Origin: JAJFKX01 sp965230265
GTDB lineage: Bacteria; Pseudomonadota; Gammaproteobacteria; Xanthomonadales; Wenzhouxiangellaceae
Length of the DNA: 64,000 nucleotides
Assembly (NCBI GenBank): GCA_965230265.1
Contig: OZ245999.1
Location: 1-64,000, forward strand
Reading direction: 5' to 3'
Shown here: positions 1 to 11,200 of the stretch, piece after piece
Numbering within the stretch: position 1 is the first letter of the stretch
How the letters are laid out: every line of letters starts with the position of its first letter
Notes under the pieces: model-generated
What the model was told of the DNA's origin: nothing
Seen by the model: only the letters and a program-made list of their open reading frames with translations
Databases searched by the model: none
Program-made: the position numbers and the translations under genes

Positions 1-1
1 T

Positions 2-1850
2 GCAGGTGTGGATTCTGGGTTGGTGCAGGTGGTTGACAGTGACTTGGGTCAGCAGCTGGTGGGTTACATCACCACAGAGCAGCCGCTGGAAGAAGCCAAG
101 CTCAAGCAGTCGCTACAGCAGGTATTGCCGAGTTATATGGTGCCGATGGCGATCGTGCAGTTGGAGTCATTCCCGTTGACGGCCAATGGGAAGGTAGATC
201 GAGAGCGTTTGCCGAGTCCGGATTGGGAAGCGTATCGACAAAGTTATGTGGGTGCTCGAGATGAAGTAGAGCATCAGTTGGTGAGTATTTTTGAGTCACT
301 GTTGCCAGTTGATCGTGTAGGTATAGACGATAATTTCTTTGAGCTGGGTGGTGATTCGATTATCAGTATCCAGCTGGTATCGCGAGCCCGTCAGTTGGGA
401 TTGACACTGAGCGTACGCGATGTGTTCACGCACCAGACGGTGCGAGCACTGGCACCGGTGGTGGAGCAAACCAGCATCAGTGATGCACAGCAAGATGTGG
501 TGACTGGTCCGGTTGCATTGACGCCGATCCAGCATTGGTTTGCTGAGGCCGATTATGTGGATGCACATCACTGGAATCAGGCGATGTTGTTCCGGTTGCC
601 TGAGCGGTTTGACAAAGCGCTATTGGAGCCATTGCTGACGGGTTTGATTAATCACCATGATGCGCTGCGGATGTACTACCCGGCCGGTTGGGAATCGCAG
701 ACGATGGGAGCTCAGTTGAGCGGTATGGAGCTGGGTGAGTATGTACTGGATGAGTCAGAAGCGATTGAAGTCCAAGTCCACCGAATAGGTACCCAGATCC
801 AGGGCAGTCTGGATATGCAAACAGGCCAGTTAGTGGCCGGGTGTGTGATGAGGCTGCCCGATGGCAGTGCTCGTTTATTGCTGGCGATACACCATATGGG
901 CGTAGATGGTGTGTCGTGGCGGATTCTTCAGGAAGATATGCGCATAGGGTATGCGCAACTGAGTTCGGGTCAGTCGCTGAGTTTGCCGGCCAAGAGTCAT
1001 TCTTATCAGGCGTGGTCTGAGCATTTGCATGATCAGGTATCGGAAGGTCTGCTGGAGAGTGAGCGAGAGTACTGGCAGGAGCAGGTTTGCCAAGCCACAG
1101 CGGTGTATGTAGAACATCCCGAAGGCAGTAATCGGATTGGTGACAGCAAAGGCCAGAGTGTCAGCCTAAGTAAGGGCCAGACAGAACAGTTGCTCAAGCA
1201 GGTCAATAACGCCTACCGCACCCAGATAGATGATGTTTTGTTGACGGCGCTGTTGTTGGCGTATCGGGAATGGACAGGAGCTGATCGTTTAAGTGTGCAC
1301 CTGGAAGGCCACGGTCGTGAACAGTTGGGTGAAGGTCTGGATATTACCCGGACAGTGGGCTGGTTTACCTCGCTGTATCCGGTGACGCTCAGTCATGCCG
1401 ATGGGGCTGGTCTGGGTGAGAGCCTGATGGGCGTGAAGGAACAGCTGCGCTCGATACCCAACAAGGGCATTGGTTATGGATTGTTGCGTTATCTGCATCC
1501 GGATAAAGGTTTGCGTGAACAACTGATTCCAAGTCAGTCGGTGGGTATCAGTTTTAACTATCTGGGCCAGTTCCAGTCTGGGGATCAGGATGAGGGTTTT
1601 GTACTGTCTGGCGAAGGAGTTGGCGAGAGTGTCTCACGAGAGCAACAGCGCAGTGATGATCTGAGTCTGGTAAGCAGTATCCGTGAGGACTGTTTACAGC
1701 TGAGCTGCAACTTCAGTGGTCAGCGCTATGAAGATGCCAGTGTTGGGGCATTTTTGTCGTCTTATATAGAACACTTAAGTGCACTGATAGAACATTGTAT
1801 GCAACCGGATGTGGTTGGCCGTACGCCATCGGATTATCGGCTGTGCCAGT
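2..1850 (+). other. NRPS module a (partial): A C-terminus, T, epimerisation domain
   Basis: The A-domain remnant ends with NGKVDR at about 180-200. The carrier FFELGGDSI lies near 335-360. The E domain runs from about 505 (LTPIQHWFAEA) to about 1800, with the HHxxxDG motif near 890-910. The substrate cannot be read because the A core is outside the window. The residue should be released in D configuration. Confidence 0.85.
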
Positions 1851-4800
1851 TAACGCAAGGTCAATTGGATGATTTGCGTGTATTTATGGATGATCGCAGT
1901 GGTGATGATTTGCAGTCGATCTATCCATTATCACCGGTGCAACAGGGGATGCTGTTTCACTCGGAAGCTGAACAGGGCGCTGGTCACTATGTTGTGCAGA
2001 TGGGATTGCAGTTGCGTGATTTGGAGCCACAAGTGTATCGGCAAGCCTGGGAGCAATTGCTGAGCAGTCATGGGGTATTGCGGACACTGTTCTGGGACCT
2101 GGAAGGCGAGCACCCACAGCAGGTGATTGCTGCGGTCAGTGATTTGCCGTGGCTAGAAGAAGACTGGAGTGATGTGAGCGAGTCTGATCGAGATGATCGC
2201 TGGTTCCAGTTGATGCACAGTGATCGCGAACAGGGTTTTGCAGCCGATCAATCGCCACTGATGCGTTGTTATCTGGTGAATGAAGGTGAAGGGGTTCACC
2301 GTTTTATGTGGAGTTATCACCACGCATTGCTGGATGGTTGGTCAATGCCGCTGGTGCTGCGAGATTTGTCACGTTTATATCGATCAGGTTGTCGTGGTGA
2401 GCAATTAAGTCTGAAGCCGGCGGCACAGTTTATTGATTACATTGGCTGGTTGATGGATCAGGATCAGCAGCAGGCCAAGGCGTTCTGGGTTGATCATTTG
2501 TCGGGTATGCAGGCGCCCACGCCGTTGTCATTTGGAGCGAGCAAGGTTGGCCAGGCGATAGTTGAGCAGGCGCATGTGGGGATGGGTTTGAGCCAGGCTC
2601 ACAGTGAGCACTTGCAAAGTTTTGCCCAAGCCCAGCATGTGACGTTGAACACATTGCTGCAATCGATGTGGGGTTTGTTGCTCAGTCGCTACAGCGGTGA
2701 GGATGAAGTGCTGTTTGGTATGACGGTTTCAGGTCGTCCGGCAGATTTGCCTGGAGTTGGCGAGATCATAGGTCCGTTTATCAGCACGTTGCCGGTACGA
2801 GTGAGTGTTGATCAGACAGCCGGTGTTTTGGGTTACCTGGAAAGTTTCCAGCAGCAACATGTGCAGCGAGAACAATATGGATATCTGCCGTTGGTGCAGA
2901 TTCAGCAGTGTAGCCAGATGGCAGCGGGCGTTCCGATGTTTGAGACGCTGGTGGTGTATGAGAACTATCCGACGGCACAATTAAGTGAGTCTGAGCAATC
3001 GTCTGAAGGGGCGCGTTTGCAGGTGACAGCTCGCAGTGGTCAGGAGCAGGCGCATTATCCGATCACGTTGATAATGGCGATGCAGCAGGGCTGTTTGCAG
3101 ATAGCGATTTACTATGATGCGCAGCGTTTTGAAGCATCGGTGATGGATCGTTTGCTGGGTCATTATCGCCAGTTACTGGAACAGTTGCTGGAGGATGTTG
3201 ACCAGCCGTTAAGTCAACTGAGTATGTTGTCGGCCGATGAGCAACAGCAGTTGCGTTTGTGGAATGCCACCGATCAGATGTTGCCTGGTGAGCAGGGTAT
3301 CCATGAGCTGTTTGAGTTGCAGGCATCAAACAGCCCTGATGCGATAGCAGTGGTGATGGAAGATCACTGTATCAGTTATGGCGAGCTCAATCGCCGTGCC
3401 AATCAACTGGCAGGTTATCTGTTATCACAAGGAGTCAGCAGCGAAGAGCGTATTGGTGTGTGCATGGATCGCAGTGTGGAGCTGATCATTGCGTTGTTGG
3501 GGATATTAAAGTCAGGCGGGGTATATGTTCCATTGGATATGGAATACCCAACAGAGCGTCTGGCGTACATGGTGCAAGATGCGGGTGTTGATCTGGTACT
3601 GACCCACAGTGATGTGGAAGTGGCCAGGCAGATTGGTGCGCGTGCGTTGAGTGTGGACAGTCTGGATAAACAGCTGTCTGGTTACAGCGTGGATAACCCG
3701 GGTGTATCGTTGAGCAAAGATAACCTGGCGTATGTGATTTACACGTCTGGCTCGACCGGTCAGCCTAAAGGTGTGGTGGTTACCCACCAGGGTATCACTC
3801 GTTTGTTGTTTGGTGTGGATTATATGTCGCTAGACAGCAGTGTGCGGATACTGCAGGCATCGTCGGTGTCGTTTGATGCTTCGACGCTGGAGATATGGGG
3901 CGGTTTGCTGCATGGAGGCTGCTGTATTTTGCTGCCGGGCAAGATTCCCGAAGCCGAGCATCTCAGGCACAGCATTAGTGAACAGAAAGTCAACAGTGCG
4001 TGGTTGACCTCGGCATTGTTTAATGCGCTGATTGATGATTCGCCTGATTCATTGGTGGGCTTGCGTCAGTTGGCGGTGGGTGGCGAAGCGGTATCACCAC
4101 AGCATGTATCAAGATTATATGGACTGGATGATCAGGTACGGATCATTAATGGTTATGGTCCGACGGAAAGCACGACGTTTGCGTGTTGCTATGAGATTCC
4201 AAGAAGCGATGAGGTACACAGATCGGTTCCGATAGGTTACCCGATTGGTAATACACAGTGTTATGTAGTGGATGCTGATTTGCATCAGGTGCCAGTGGGT
4301 GTGGTCGGTGAGCTGTACCTTGGGGGTTTGGGTCTGGCACGTGGATATCTGGATCGAGGGATGCTGACGGCGGAGCGATTTGTTCCCAATCCGTATGGAC
4401 AGCCAGGCAGTCGGATGTACCGCACGGGAGATTTGGTGAGGTACCGAGCAGATGGTGATCTGGAGTATGTGGGTCGTATTGATCACCAGGTGAAGCTGCG
4501 TGGATTCCGTATAGAGCTGGGCGAGATAGAGAGTGCTCTGGAGCATCATGCAGGTGTGGATTCTGGGTTGGTGCAGGTGGTTGACAGTGACTTGGGTCAG
4601 CAGCTGGTGGGTTACATCACCACAGAGCAGCCGCTGGAAGAAGCCAAGCTCAAGCAGTCGCTACAGCAGGTATTGCCGAGTTATATGGTGCCGATGGCGA
4701 TCGTGCAGTTGGAGTCATTCCCGTTGACGGCCAATGGGAAGGTAGATCGAGAGCGTTTGCCGAGTCCGGATTGGGAAGCGTATCGACAAAGTTATGTAGC

Positions 4801-5113
4801 TCCACGCAATGCAGTGGAGTCTCGGTTGATCGAGATATACCAGGAGTTGCTGTCGATTGAACAGATAGGGATTAATGATGACTTTTTTGAATTGGGTGGA
4901 CATTCATTACTGGCTACTCGTTTGGTCAGCCAAATTCGCGAAGAGTTTGATATTGAATTGCCACTAAGAGTGTTATTTGAACAAGCAACGGTTAGTGGGT
5001 TGGCTCTGGCTCTGGACGAATATCGAAACATGCTAACTATGCCTGCTATTCAAAAAGCAATGGGCGAGGTTATTGAAGAGGAAGATGAAGAACTTGAAGG
5101 AGAGCAGTTTTGA
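2..5113 (+). CDS. Non-ribosomal peptide synthetase, 5'-truncated: (A)-T-E-C-A-T
   Basis: The reading frame is open at the left edge, so the true start lies outside the window. The order is the C-terminal tail of an A domain, a carrier domain with LGGDS (the form usually placed before epimerases), an epimerisation domain with HHMGVDG, a condensation domain opening SIYPLSPVQQGMLFHS with HHALLDGWS, a complete A domain (YTSGSTGQPKG, NGYGPTEST, YRTGDLV, NGKVDR) and a final carrier (LGGHSLL). A condensation domain after E is expected to be of the DCL type, and its opening motif fits. The product should therefore contain a D-residue followed by a Val-like residue. The C-terminus is strongly acidic (EEEDEELEGEQF), as expected of a partner for the TubC-type docking domain on the next protein. 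The stop codon overlaps the next start (TTGA). The A domain and the window start are near-identical to other modules. Confidence 0.96.
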   Translation, partial: AGVDSGLVQVVDSDLGQQLVGYITTEQPLEEAKLKQSLQQVLPSYMVPMAIVQLESFPLTANGKVDRERLPSPDWEAYRQSYVGARDEVEHQLVSIFESLLPVDRVGIDDNFFELGGDSIISIQLVSRARQLGLTLSVRDVFTHQTVRALAPVVEQTSISDAQQDVVTGPVALTPIQHWFAEADYVDAHHWNQAMLFRLPERFDKALLEPLLTGLINHHDALRMYYPAGWESQTMGAQLSGMELGEYVLDESEAIEVQVHRIGTQIQGSLDMQTGQLVAGCVMRLPDGSARLLLAIHHMGVDGVSWRILQEDMRIGYAQLSSGQSLSLPAKSHSYQAWSEHLHDQVSEGLLESEREYWQEQVCQATAVYVEHPEGSNRIGDSKGQSVSLSKGQTEQLLKQVNNAYRTQIDDVLLTALLLAYREWTGADRLSVHLEGHGREQLGEGLDITRTVGWFTSLYPVTLSHADGAGLGESLMGVKEQLRSIPNKGIGYGLLRYLHPDKGLREQLIPSQSVGISFNYLGQFQSGDQDEGFVLSGEGVGESVSREQQRSDDLSLVSSIREDCLQLSCNFSGQRYEDASVGAFLSSYIEHLSALIEHCMQPDVVGRTPSDYRLCQLTQGQLDDLRVFMDDRSGDDLQSIYPLSPVQQGMLFHSEAEQGAGHYVVQMGLQLRDLEPQVYRQAWEQLLSSHGVLRTLFWDLEGEHPQQVIAAVSDLPWLEEDWSDVSESDRDDRWFQLMHSDREQGFAADQSPLMRCYLVNEGEGVHRFMWSYHHALLDGWSMPLVLRDLSRLYRSGCRGEQLSLKPAAQFIDYIGWLMDQDQQQAKAFWVDHLSGMQAPTPLSFGASKVGQAIVEQAHVGMGLSQAHSEHLQSFAQAQHVTLNTLLQSMWGLLLSRYSGEDEVLFGMTVSGRPADLPGVGEIIGPFISTLPVRVSVDQTAGVLGYLESFQQQHVQREQYGYLPLVQIQQCSQMAAGVPMFETLVVYENYPTAQLSESEQSSEGARLQVTARSGQEQAHYPITLIMAMQQGCLQIAIYYDAQRFEASVMDRLLGHYRQLLEQLLEDVDQPLSQLSMLSADEQQQLRLWNATDQMLPGEQGIHELFELQASNSPDAIAVVMEDHCISYGELNRRANQLAGYLLSQGVSSEERIGVCMDRSVELIIALLGILKSGGVYVPLDMEYPTERLAYMVQDAGVDLVLTHSDVEVARQIGARALSVDSLDKQLSGYSVDNPGVSLSKDNLAYVIYTSGSTGQPKGVVVTHQGITRLLFGVDYMSLDSSVRILQASSVSFDASTLEIWGGLLHGGCCILLPGKIPEAEHLRHSISEQKVNSAWLTSALFNALIDDSPDSLVGLRQLAVGGEAVSPQHVSRLYGLDDQVRIINGYGPTESTTFACCYEIPRSDEVHRSVPIGYPIGNTQCYVVDADLHQVPVGVVGELYLGGLGLARGYLDRGMLTAERFVPNPYGQPGSRMYRTGDLVRYRADGDLEYVGRIDHQVKLRGFRIELGEIESALEHHAGVDSGLVQVVDSDLGQQLVGYITTEQPLEEAKLKQSLQQVLPSYMVPMAIVQLESFPLTANGKVDRERLPSPDWEAYRQSYVAPRNAVESRLIEIYQELLSIEQIGINDDFFELGGHSLLATRLVSQIREEFDIELPLRVLFEQATVSGLALALDEYRNMLTMPAIQKAMGEVIEEEDEELEGEQF
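1910..5060 (+). other. NRPS module b: C(DCL)-A-T, Val-like code
   Basis: C domain about 1915-3220, A about 3280-4790, T about 4800-5030. The Stachelhaus-type code, aligned by eye to GrsA PheA from the FDASTLEIW, AWLTSALF, AVGGEA and NGYGPTESTTF segments, is D-A-L-W-A-G-G-T-F-K. This falls in the DAxWxGGTFK pattern I associate with Val and related aliphatic residues. It is the same code as in the first two modules of the next protein. Confidence 0.7.
3240..4797 (+). repeat. A-domain repeat, copy in module b (about 1.56 kb)
   Basis: The sequence from the end of the C-A linker to just after the A domain recurs at about 6647-8204 and 9800-11357. I saw no difference between this copy and the third. 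The middle copy differs at three positions I noticed. The copy at the left window edge (1-352) continues the same family through the carrier domain. Confidence 0.9.
5097..5113 (+). promoter_or_regulatory. RBS and TTGA overlap between the two synthetase genes
   Basis: GAAGGAG lies about eight bases upstream of the TTG start at 5110. The TTG shares bases with the TGA stop (5111-5113) of the upstream synthetase. The strong Shine-Dalgarno and four-base overlap favour this TTG as the real start and suggest translational coupling. The first residues after it form a recognisable docking domain, which supports the choice. Confidence 0.75.
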
Positions 5114-5290
5114 GCGCTAAAGCAACCATAAAAGCTGCATCTGAGTTAGGTATTAAGCTTTATTTTGAAGATGAACAGTTAAAAACACTGGGTCCTAAAG
5201 GCGCAATGACGGATGCGCTTCGACAGCAAATTATAAGTAATAAGACTGAACTTATTGATTACTTGTCCAGTGCAGACCTTGCAGTGGTGG
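5110..5290 (+). other. TubC-type N-terminal docking domain
   Basis: Residues about 1-55 match the TubC_N pattern, a helix-beta-hairpin fold with GIKLYFEDEQLK and GPKGAMTDALRQQI. Such domains bind a short acidic C-terminal peptide of the preceding synthetase. The upstream protein ends in EEEDEELEGEQF, which makes a plausible cognate pair. Confidence 0.8.
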
Positions 5291-8200
5291 CGCCAAAAGA
5301 ATCGGAATCAAAAAAAGCTGAGGTATGGTTTAAGCCTTCTTATTCCCAACAACGGTTATGGTTTATTGATCAACTGGAAGGTGGCACCAGTCAATACAAT
5401 ATAACGGCACAATTCAAGTTAACTGGGGAGTTAAATCAGCAGGCATTTAAAAAAGCGATAGCAAAGATTGTTGAAAGACACGCGGCGTTGCGTACTCGAT
5501 TTGTACAAAAAAAAGGCGTGGTTTATCAAGTTGTGGGTCGCATGCTGCCATTGGCGTTTGACACCATTGAATTAAAAGGGTTGGTGGAATCTCAGCAGAC
5601 ACGTGAAGTGCAGCGTCTAGCTGCGTTGGAAATGGTTGAGCCTTTTGATTTACAACAAGGGCCGCTTGTGCGTGGAAAAATACTGGCGTTATCGGATGCT
5701 GAATATGTGGTCTTAATTACGATGCATCATATCGCCTCTGATGGCTGGTCAATGGGTTTATTTTTTAACGAGCTTAATGTTCTCTACAATAGTTTCGTTG
5801 AAGGTCGGGAAAGCCCATTAGCACCATTGCCACTTCAATATACCGATTATGCTTATTGGCAACGCGACTGGTTGCAGGGTGAGGTTTTAAGTCAACAACT
5901 TGGATATTGGGAAAAGCAACTATCAGAAGCTCCATCAACACATAATTTACCGTTAGATAAACCTCGTGGTAGGCAACAGACTTTTTCTGGGTTAACACAT
6001 AGTCAATATTTTGAAAGACAAATCACAACACAAATAAAAGAATTGTGTCAGCAACAGAACGTTACATTATTTATATTGCTACAGACAGCTCTTGCGGTGT
6101 TGGTTAGCCGTTATAGTAATGAAGCTGACATTGTAATTGGGACGCCTATTGCTGGTCGTTCTCATAAAGATACCGAAGCTTTAATTGGTTATTTTATTAA
6201 TACTCTGGCGCTTAGAACCCGACTAGATAAACAACAGGGTTTTTGTGAAGTGTTGGCTAATAATAAGCAAGTTGTTTTAGATGCTTTTACTTTCCAACAG
6301 TTACCATTTGAGATGTTAGTGGAACAGCTCAAGCCAGAACGTAGCCCAAGCCACAGTCCAATCTTCCAGATATTTTTTGCATTACAAAATAATGAGCGGG
6401 CAACGTTTAATTTCACGAATATAGAGTTCACTCCAATATCAACACCTGCAACGGTTGTCAGGTTTGATTTGGAGTTGAATGTAGCTGAGCACGAGGGTCA
6501 GCTGATATTGGGTTGGAACTACAACACGGACTTGTTTGAGTTATCGACGATAGAGCGATTGTCGGACAGTTACCGGTTGTTGTTGGAAGGGATATTGTTG
6601 GATGCTGATCGTGCGGTGGGTGAGTTACCGCTGTTGAGTGCTGATCAGCAACAGCAGTTGCGTTTGTGGAATGCCACCGATCAGATGTTGCCTGGTGAGC
6701 AGGGTATCCATGAGCTGTTTGAGTTGCAGGCATCAAACAGTCCTGATGCGATAGCAGTGGTGATGGAAGATCACTGTATCAGTTATGGCGAGCTCAATCG
6801 CCGTGCCAATCAACTGGCAGGTTATCTGTTATCACAAGGAGTCAGCAGCGAAGAGCGTATTGGTGTGTGCATGGATCGCAGTGTGGAGCTGATCATTGCG
6901 TTGTTGGGGATATTAAAGTCAGGCGGGGTATATGTTCCATTGGATATGGAATACCCAACAGAGCGTCTGGCGTACATGGTGCAAGATGCGGGTGTTGATC
7001 TGGTACTGACCCACAGTGATGTGGAAGTGGCCAGGCAGATTGGTGCGCGTGCGTTGAGTGTGGACAGTCTGGATAAACAGCTGTCTGGTTACAGCGTGGA
7101 TAACCCGGGTGTATCGTTGAGCAAAGATAACCTGGCGTATGTGATTTACACGTCTGGCTCGACCGGTCAGCCTAAAGGTGTGGTGGTTACCCACCAGGGT
7201 ATCACTCGTTTGTTGTTTGGTGTGGATTATATGTCGCTAGACAGCAGTGTGCGGATACTGCAGGCATCGTCGGTGTCGTTTGATGCTTCGACGCTGGAGA
7301 TATGGGGCGGTTTGCTGCATGGAGGCTGCTGTATTTTGCTGCCGGGCAAGATTCCCGAAGCCGAGCATCTCAGGCACAGCATTAGTGAACAGAAAGTCAA
7401 CAGTGCGTGGTTGACCTCGGCATTGTTTAATGCGCTGATTGATGATTCGCCTGATTCATTGGTGGGCTTGCGTCAGTTGGCGGTGGGTGGCGAAGCGGTA
7501 TCACCACAGCATGTATCAAGATTATATGGACTGGATGATCAGGTACGGATCATTAATGGTTATGGTCCGACGGAAAGCACGACGTTTGCGTGTTGCTATG
7601 AGATTCCAAGAAGCGATGAGGTACACAGATCGGTTCCGATAGGTTACCCGATTGGTAATACACAGTGTTATGTAGTGGGTGCTGATTTGCATCAGGTGCC
7701 AGTGGGTGTGGTCGGTGAGCTGTACCTTGGGGGTTTGGGTCTGGCACGTGGATATCTGGATCGAGGGATGCTGACGGCGGAGCGATTTGTTCCCAATCCG
7801 TATGGACAGCCAGGCAGTCGGATGTACCGCACGGGAGATTTGGTGAGGTACCGAGCAGATGGTGATCTGGAGTATGTGGGTCGTATTGATCACCAGGTGA
7901 AGCTGCGTGGATTCCGTATAGAGCTGGGCGAGATAGAGAGTGCTCTGGAGCATCATGCAGGTGTGGATTCTGGGTTGGTGCAGGTGGTTGACAGTGACTT
8001 GGGTCAGCAGCTGGTGGGTTACATCACCACAGAGCAGTCGCTGGAAGAAGCCAAGCTCAAGCAGTCGCTACAGCAGGTATTGCCGAGTTATATGGTGCCG
8101 ATGGCGATCGTGCAGTTGGAGTCATTCCCGTTGACGGCCAATGGGAAGGTAGATCGAGAGCGTTTGCCGAGTCCGGATTGGGAAGCGTATCGACAAAGTT

Positions 8201-11200
8201 ATGTGGGTGCTCGAGATGAAGTAGAGCATCAGTTGGTGAGTATTTTTGAGTCACTGTTGCCAGTTGATCGTGTAGGTATAGACGATAATTTCTTTGAGCT
8301 GGGTGGTCACTCATTATTGGCGACACAGTTGATCAGTAAAGTACGCCAGCAGTTGGATGTTGAGTTGCCATTGCGTGTGCTGTTTGAACAACCCACGGTA
8401 GCCGGTTTATCAGCGCAGCTGGGTTTACACCGAGATGGTGTGGTGTTGTCTGCAATTGAACGAGTTGATCGAGATGCAGATTTGGCACTGTCATATGCTC
8501 AACAACGGTTATGGTTTATTGATCAACTGGAAGGCGGTAGCAGCCAGTACAACATGCCGGTGGCCTATCGTTTGAAAGGGGAATTAAACACGGCTGCGTT
8601 TATGGCAGCACTGGATACGATCGTAGAGCGTCATGAGGTATTGCGAACCCATTTTGAGGTACGAGAGGATCAGACGTATCAGGTGATAGCAGAAGGAGTT
8701 GGAGCTGATGTTGAGCAACTGGATCTGAGTGATCTGGATGATTCGGATCAGTTACACCAAGTCCAGCAGTTAGCAGCACTACAGGCACAGCAGGATTTTG
8801 ATTTAAGTTCGGATGTGATGCTGCGGGTGCAGTTGATCAAGCTGTCGGAGGTTGATCATGTAGTGCTGAGCACGATGCACCATGTGGCCTCGGATGGATG
8901 GTCGATGGGGATATTTTTCCGAGAGCTGAGTCATTTGTACCGTGCTTATAGCGATGATCAGGAGCCTGTGCTACCAGAGTTGCCGGTGCAGTACGCTGAT
9001 TATGCGAGGTGGCAGCGTGATTGGTTGAGTGGAGAGGTATTGTCCAAGCAGCTGGGCTACTGGGAGCAGCAGTTATCGGGAGTGGCACCGGTGCACAATT
9101 TGCCGCTGGATCATTCACGACCGAATACGCAGAGTTTTGTGGGTCAGGTACATCGTGTACTGGTGGATGCGGATTTAAGCCAACGTTTGCGTGATTATTG
9201 TCAGTCACATGAAGTGACGATGTTCATGTTTCTGGAGACGGTTTTTGCGTTATTGGTGAGTCGTTACAGCGGAGAAGATGACATAGTGATCGGCACGCCG
9301 ATAGCGGGCCGGGATCATGGTGATACTGAAGGGCTGATAGGATTTTTTGTTAACACACTGGTGTTGCGAACGGGTATACAAGCGGGGCAGGGTTTTGGTG
9401 ACTTACTGAAGGCGAACAAGCAGACGATTTTGGATGCGTATACGCATCAGCACATACCGTTTGAGATGTTGGTAGAAGAACTCAAGCCTGAGCGCAGTTT
9501 GAGTCATGGTCCGATATTCCAGTTGTCGTTTACGCTGCATAAGGAAGGCCAGGGTGTGCTGGAGCTGGCAGGTTTGGAGTTGGGAGCGGTTGAGTCGTCG
9601 CATCGGATCATCAAGTTTGATTTGGAGTTGAATGTAGCTGAGCACGAGGGTCAGCTGATATTGGGTTGGAACTACAACACGGACTTGTTTGAGTTATCGA
9701 CGATAGAGCGATTGTCGGACAGTTACCGGTTGTTGTTGGAAGGGATATTGTTGGATGCTGATCGTGCGGTGGGTGAGTTACCGCTGTTGAGTGCTGATCA
9801 GCAACAGCAGTTGCGTTTGTGGAATGCCACCGATCAGATGTTGCCTGGTGAGCAGGGTATCCATGAGCTGTTTGAGTTGCAGGCATCAAACAGCCCTGAT
9901 GCGATAGCAGTGGTGATGGAAGATCACTGTATCAGTTATGGCGAGCTCAATCGCCGTGCCAATCAACTGGCAGGTTATCTGTTATCACAAGGAGTCAGCA
10001 GCGAAGAGCGTATTGGTGTGTGCATGGATCGCAGTGTGGAGCTGATCATTGCGTTGTTGGGGATATTAAAGTCAGGCGGGGTATATGTTCCATTGGATAT
10101 GGAATACCCAACAGAGCGTCTGGCGTACATGGTGCAAGATGCGGGTGTTGATCTGGTACTGACCCACAGTGATGTGGAAGTGGCCAGGCAGATTGGTGCG
10201 CGTGCGTTGAGTGTGGACAGTCTGGATAAACAGCTGTCTGGTTACAGCGTGGATAACCCGGGTGTATCGTTGAGCAAAGATAACCTGGCGTATGTGATTT
10301 ACACGTCTGGCTCGACCGGTCAGCCTAAAGGTGTGGTGGTTACCCACCAGGGTATCACTCGTTTGTTGTTTGGTGTGGATTATATGTCGCTAGACAGCAG
10401 TGTGCGGATACTGCAGGCATCGTCGGTGTCGTTTGATGCTTCGACGCTGGAGATATGGGGCGGTTTGCTGCATGGAGGCTGCTGTATTTTGCTGCCGGGC
10501 AAGATTCCCGAAGCCGAGCATCTCAGGCACAGCATTAGTGAACAGAAAGTCAACAGTGCGTGGTTGACCTCGGCATTGTTTAATGCGCTGATTGATGATT
10601 CGCCTGATTCATTGGTGGGCTTGCGTCAGTTGGCGGTGGGTGGCGAAGCGGTATCACCACAGCATGTATCAAGATTATATGGACTGGATGATCAGGTACG
10701 GATCATTAATGGTTATGGTCCGACGGAAAGCACGACGTTTGCGTGTTGCTATGAGATTCCAAGAAGCGATGAGGTACACAGATCGGTTCCGATAGGTTAC
10801 CCGATTGGTAATACACAGTGTTATGTAGTGGATGCTGATTTGCATCAGGTGCCAGTGGGTGTGGTCGGTGAGCTGTACCTTGGGGGTTTGGGTCTGGCAC
10901 GTGGATATCTGGATCGAGGGATGCTGACGGCGGAGCGATTTGTTCCCAATCCGTATGGACAGCCAGGCAGTCGGATGTACCGCACGGGAGATTTGGTGAG
11001 GTACCGAGCAGATGGTGATCTGGAGTATGTGGGTCGTATTGATCACCAGGTGAAGCTGCGTGGATTCCGTATAGAGCTGGGCGAGATAGAGAGTGCTCTG
11101 GAGCATCATGCAGGTGTGGATTCTGGGTTGGTGCAGGTGGTTGACAGTGACTTGGGTCAGCAGCTGGTGGGTTACATCACCACAGAGCAGCCGCTGGAAG

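Noticed and set aside
4115..4549. Antisense frame of 144 codons recurring in each A-domain copy
   Set aside because: It recurs only because the sense strand is repeated, has no start signal and no known domain.
8837..9208. Antisense frame of 123 codons recurring in three C-domain copies
   Set aside because: Same reason; it is a codon-bias shadow of the condensation domain.
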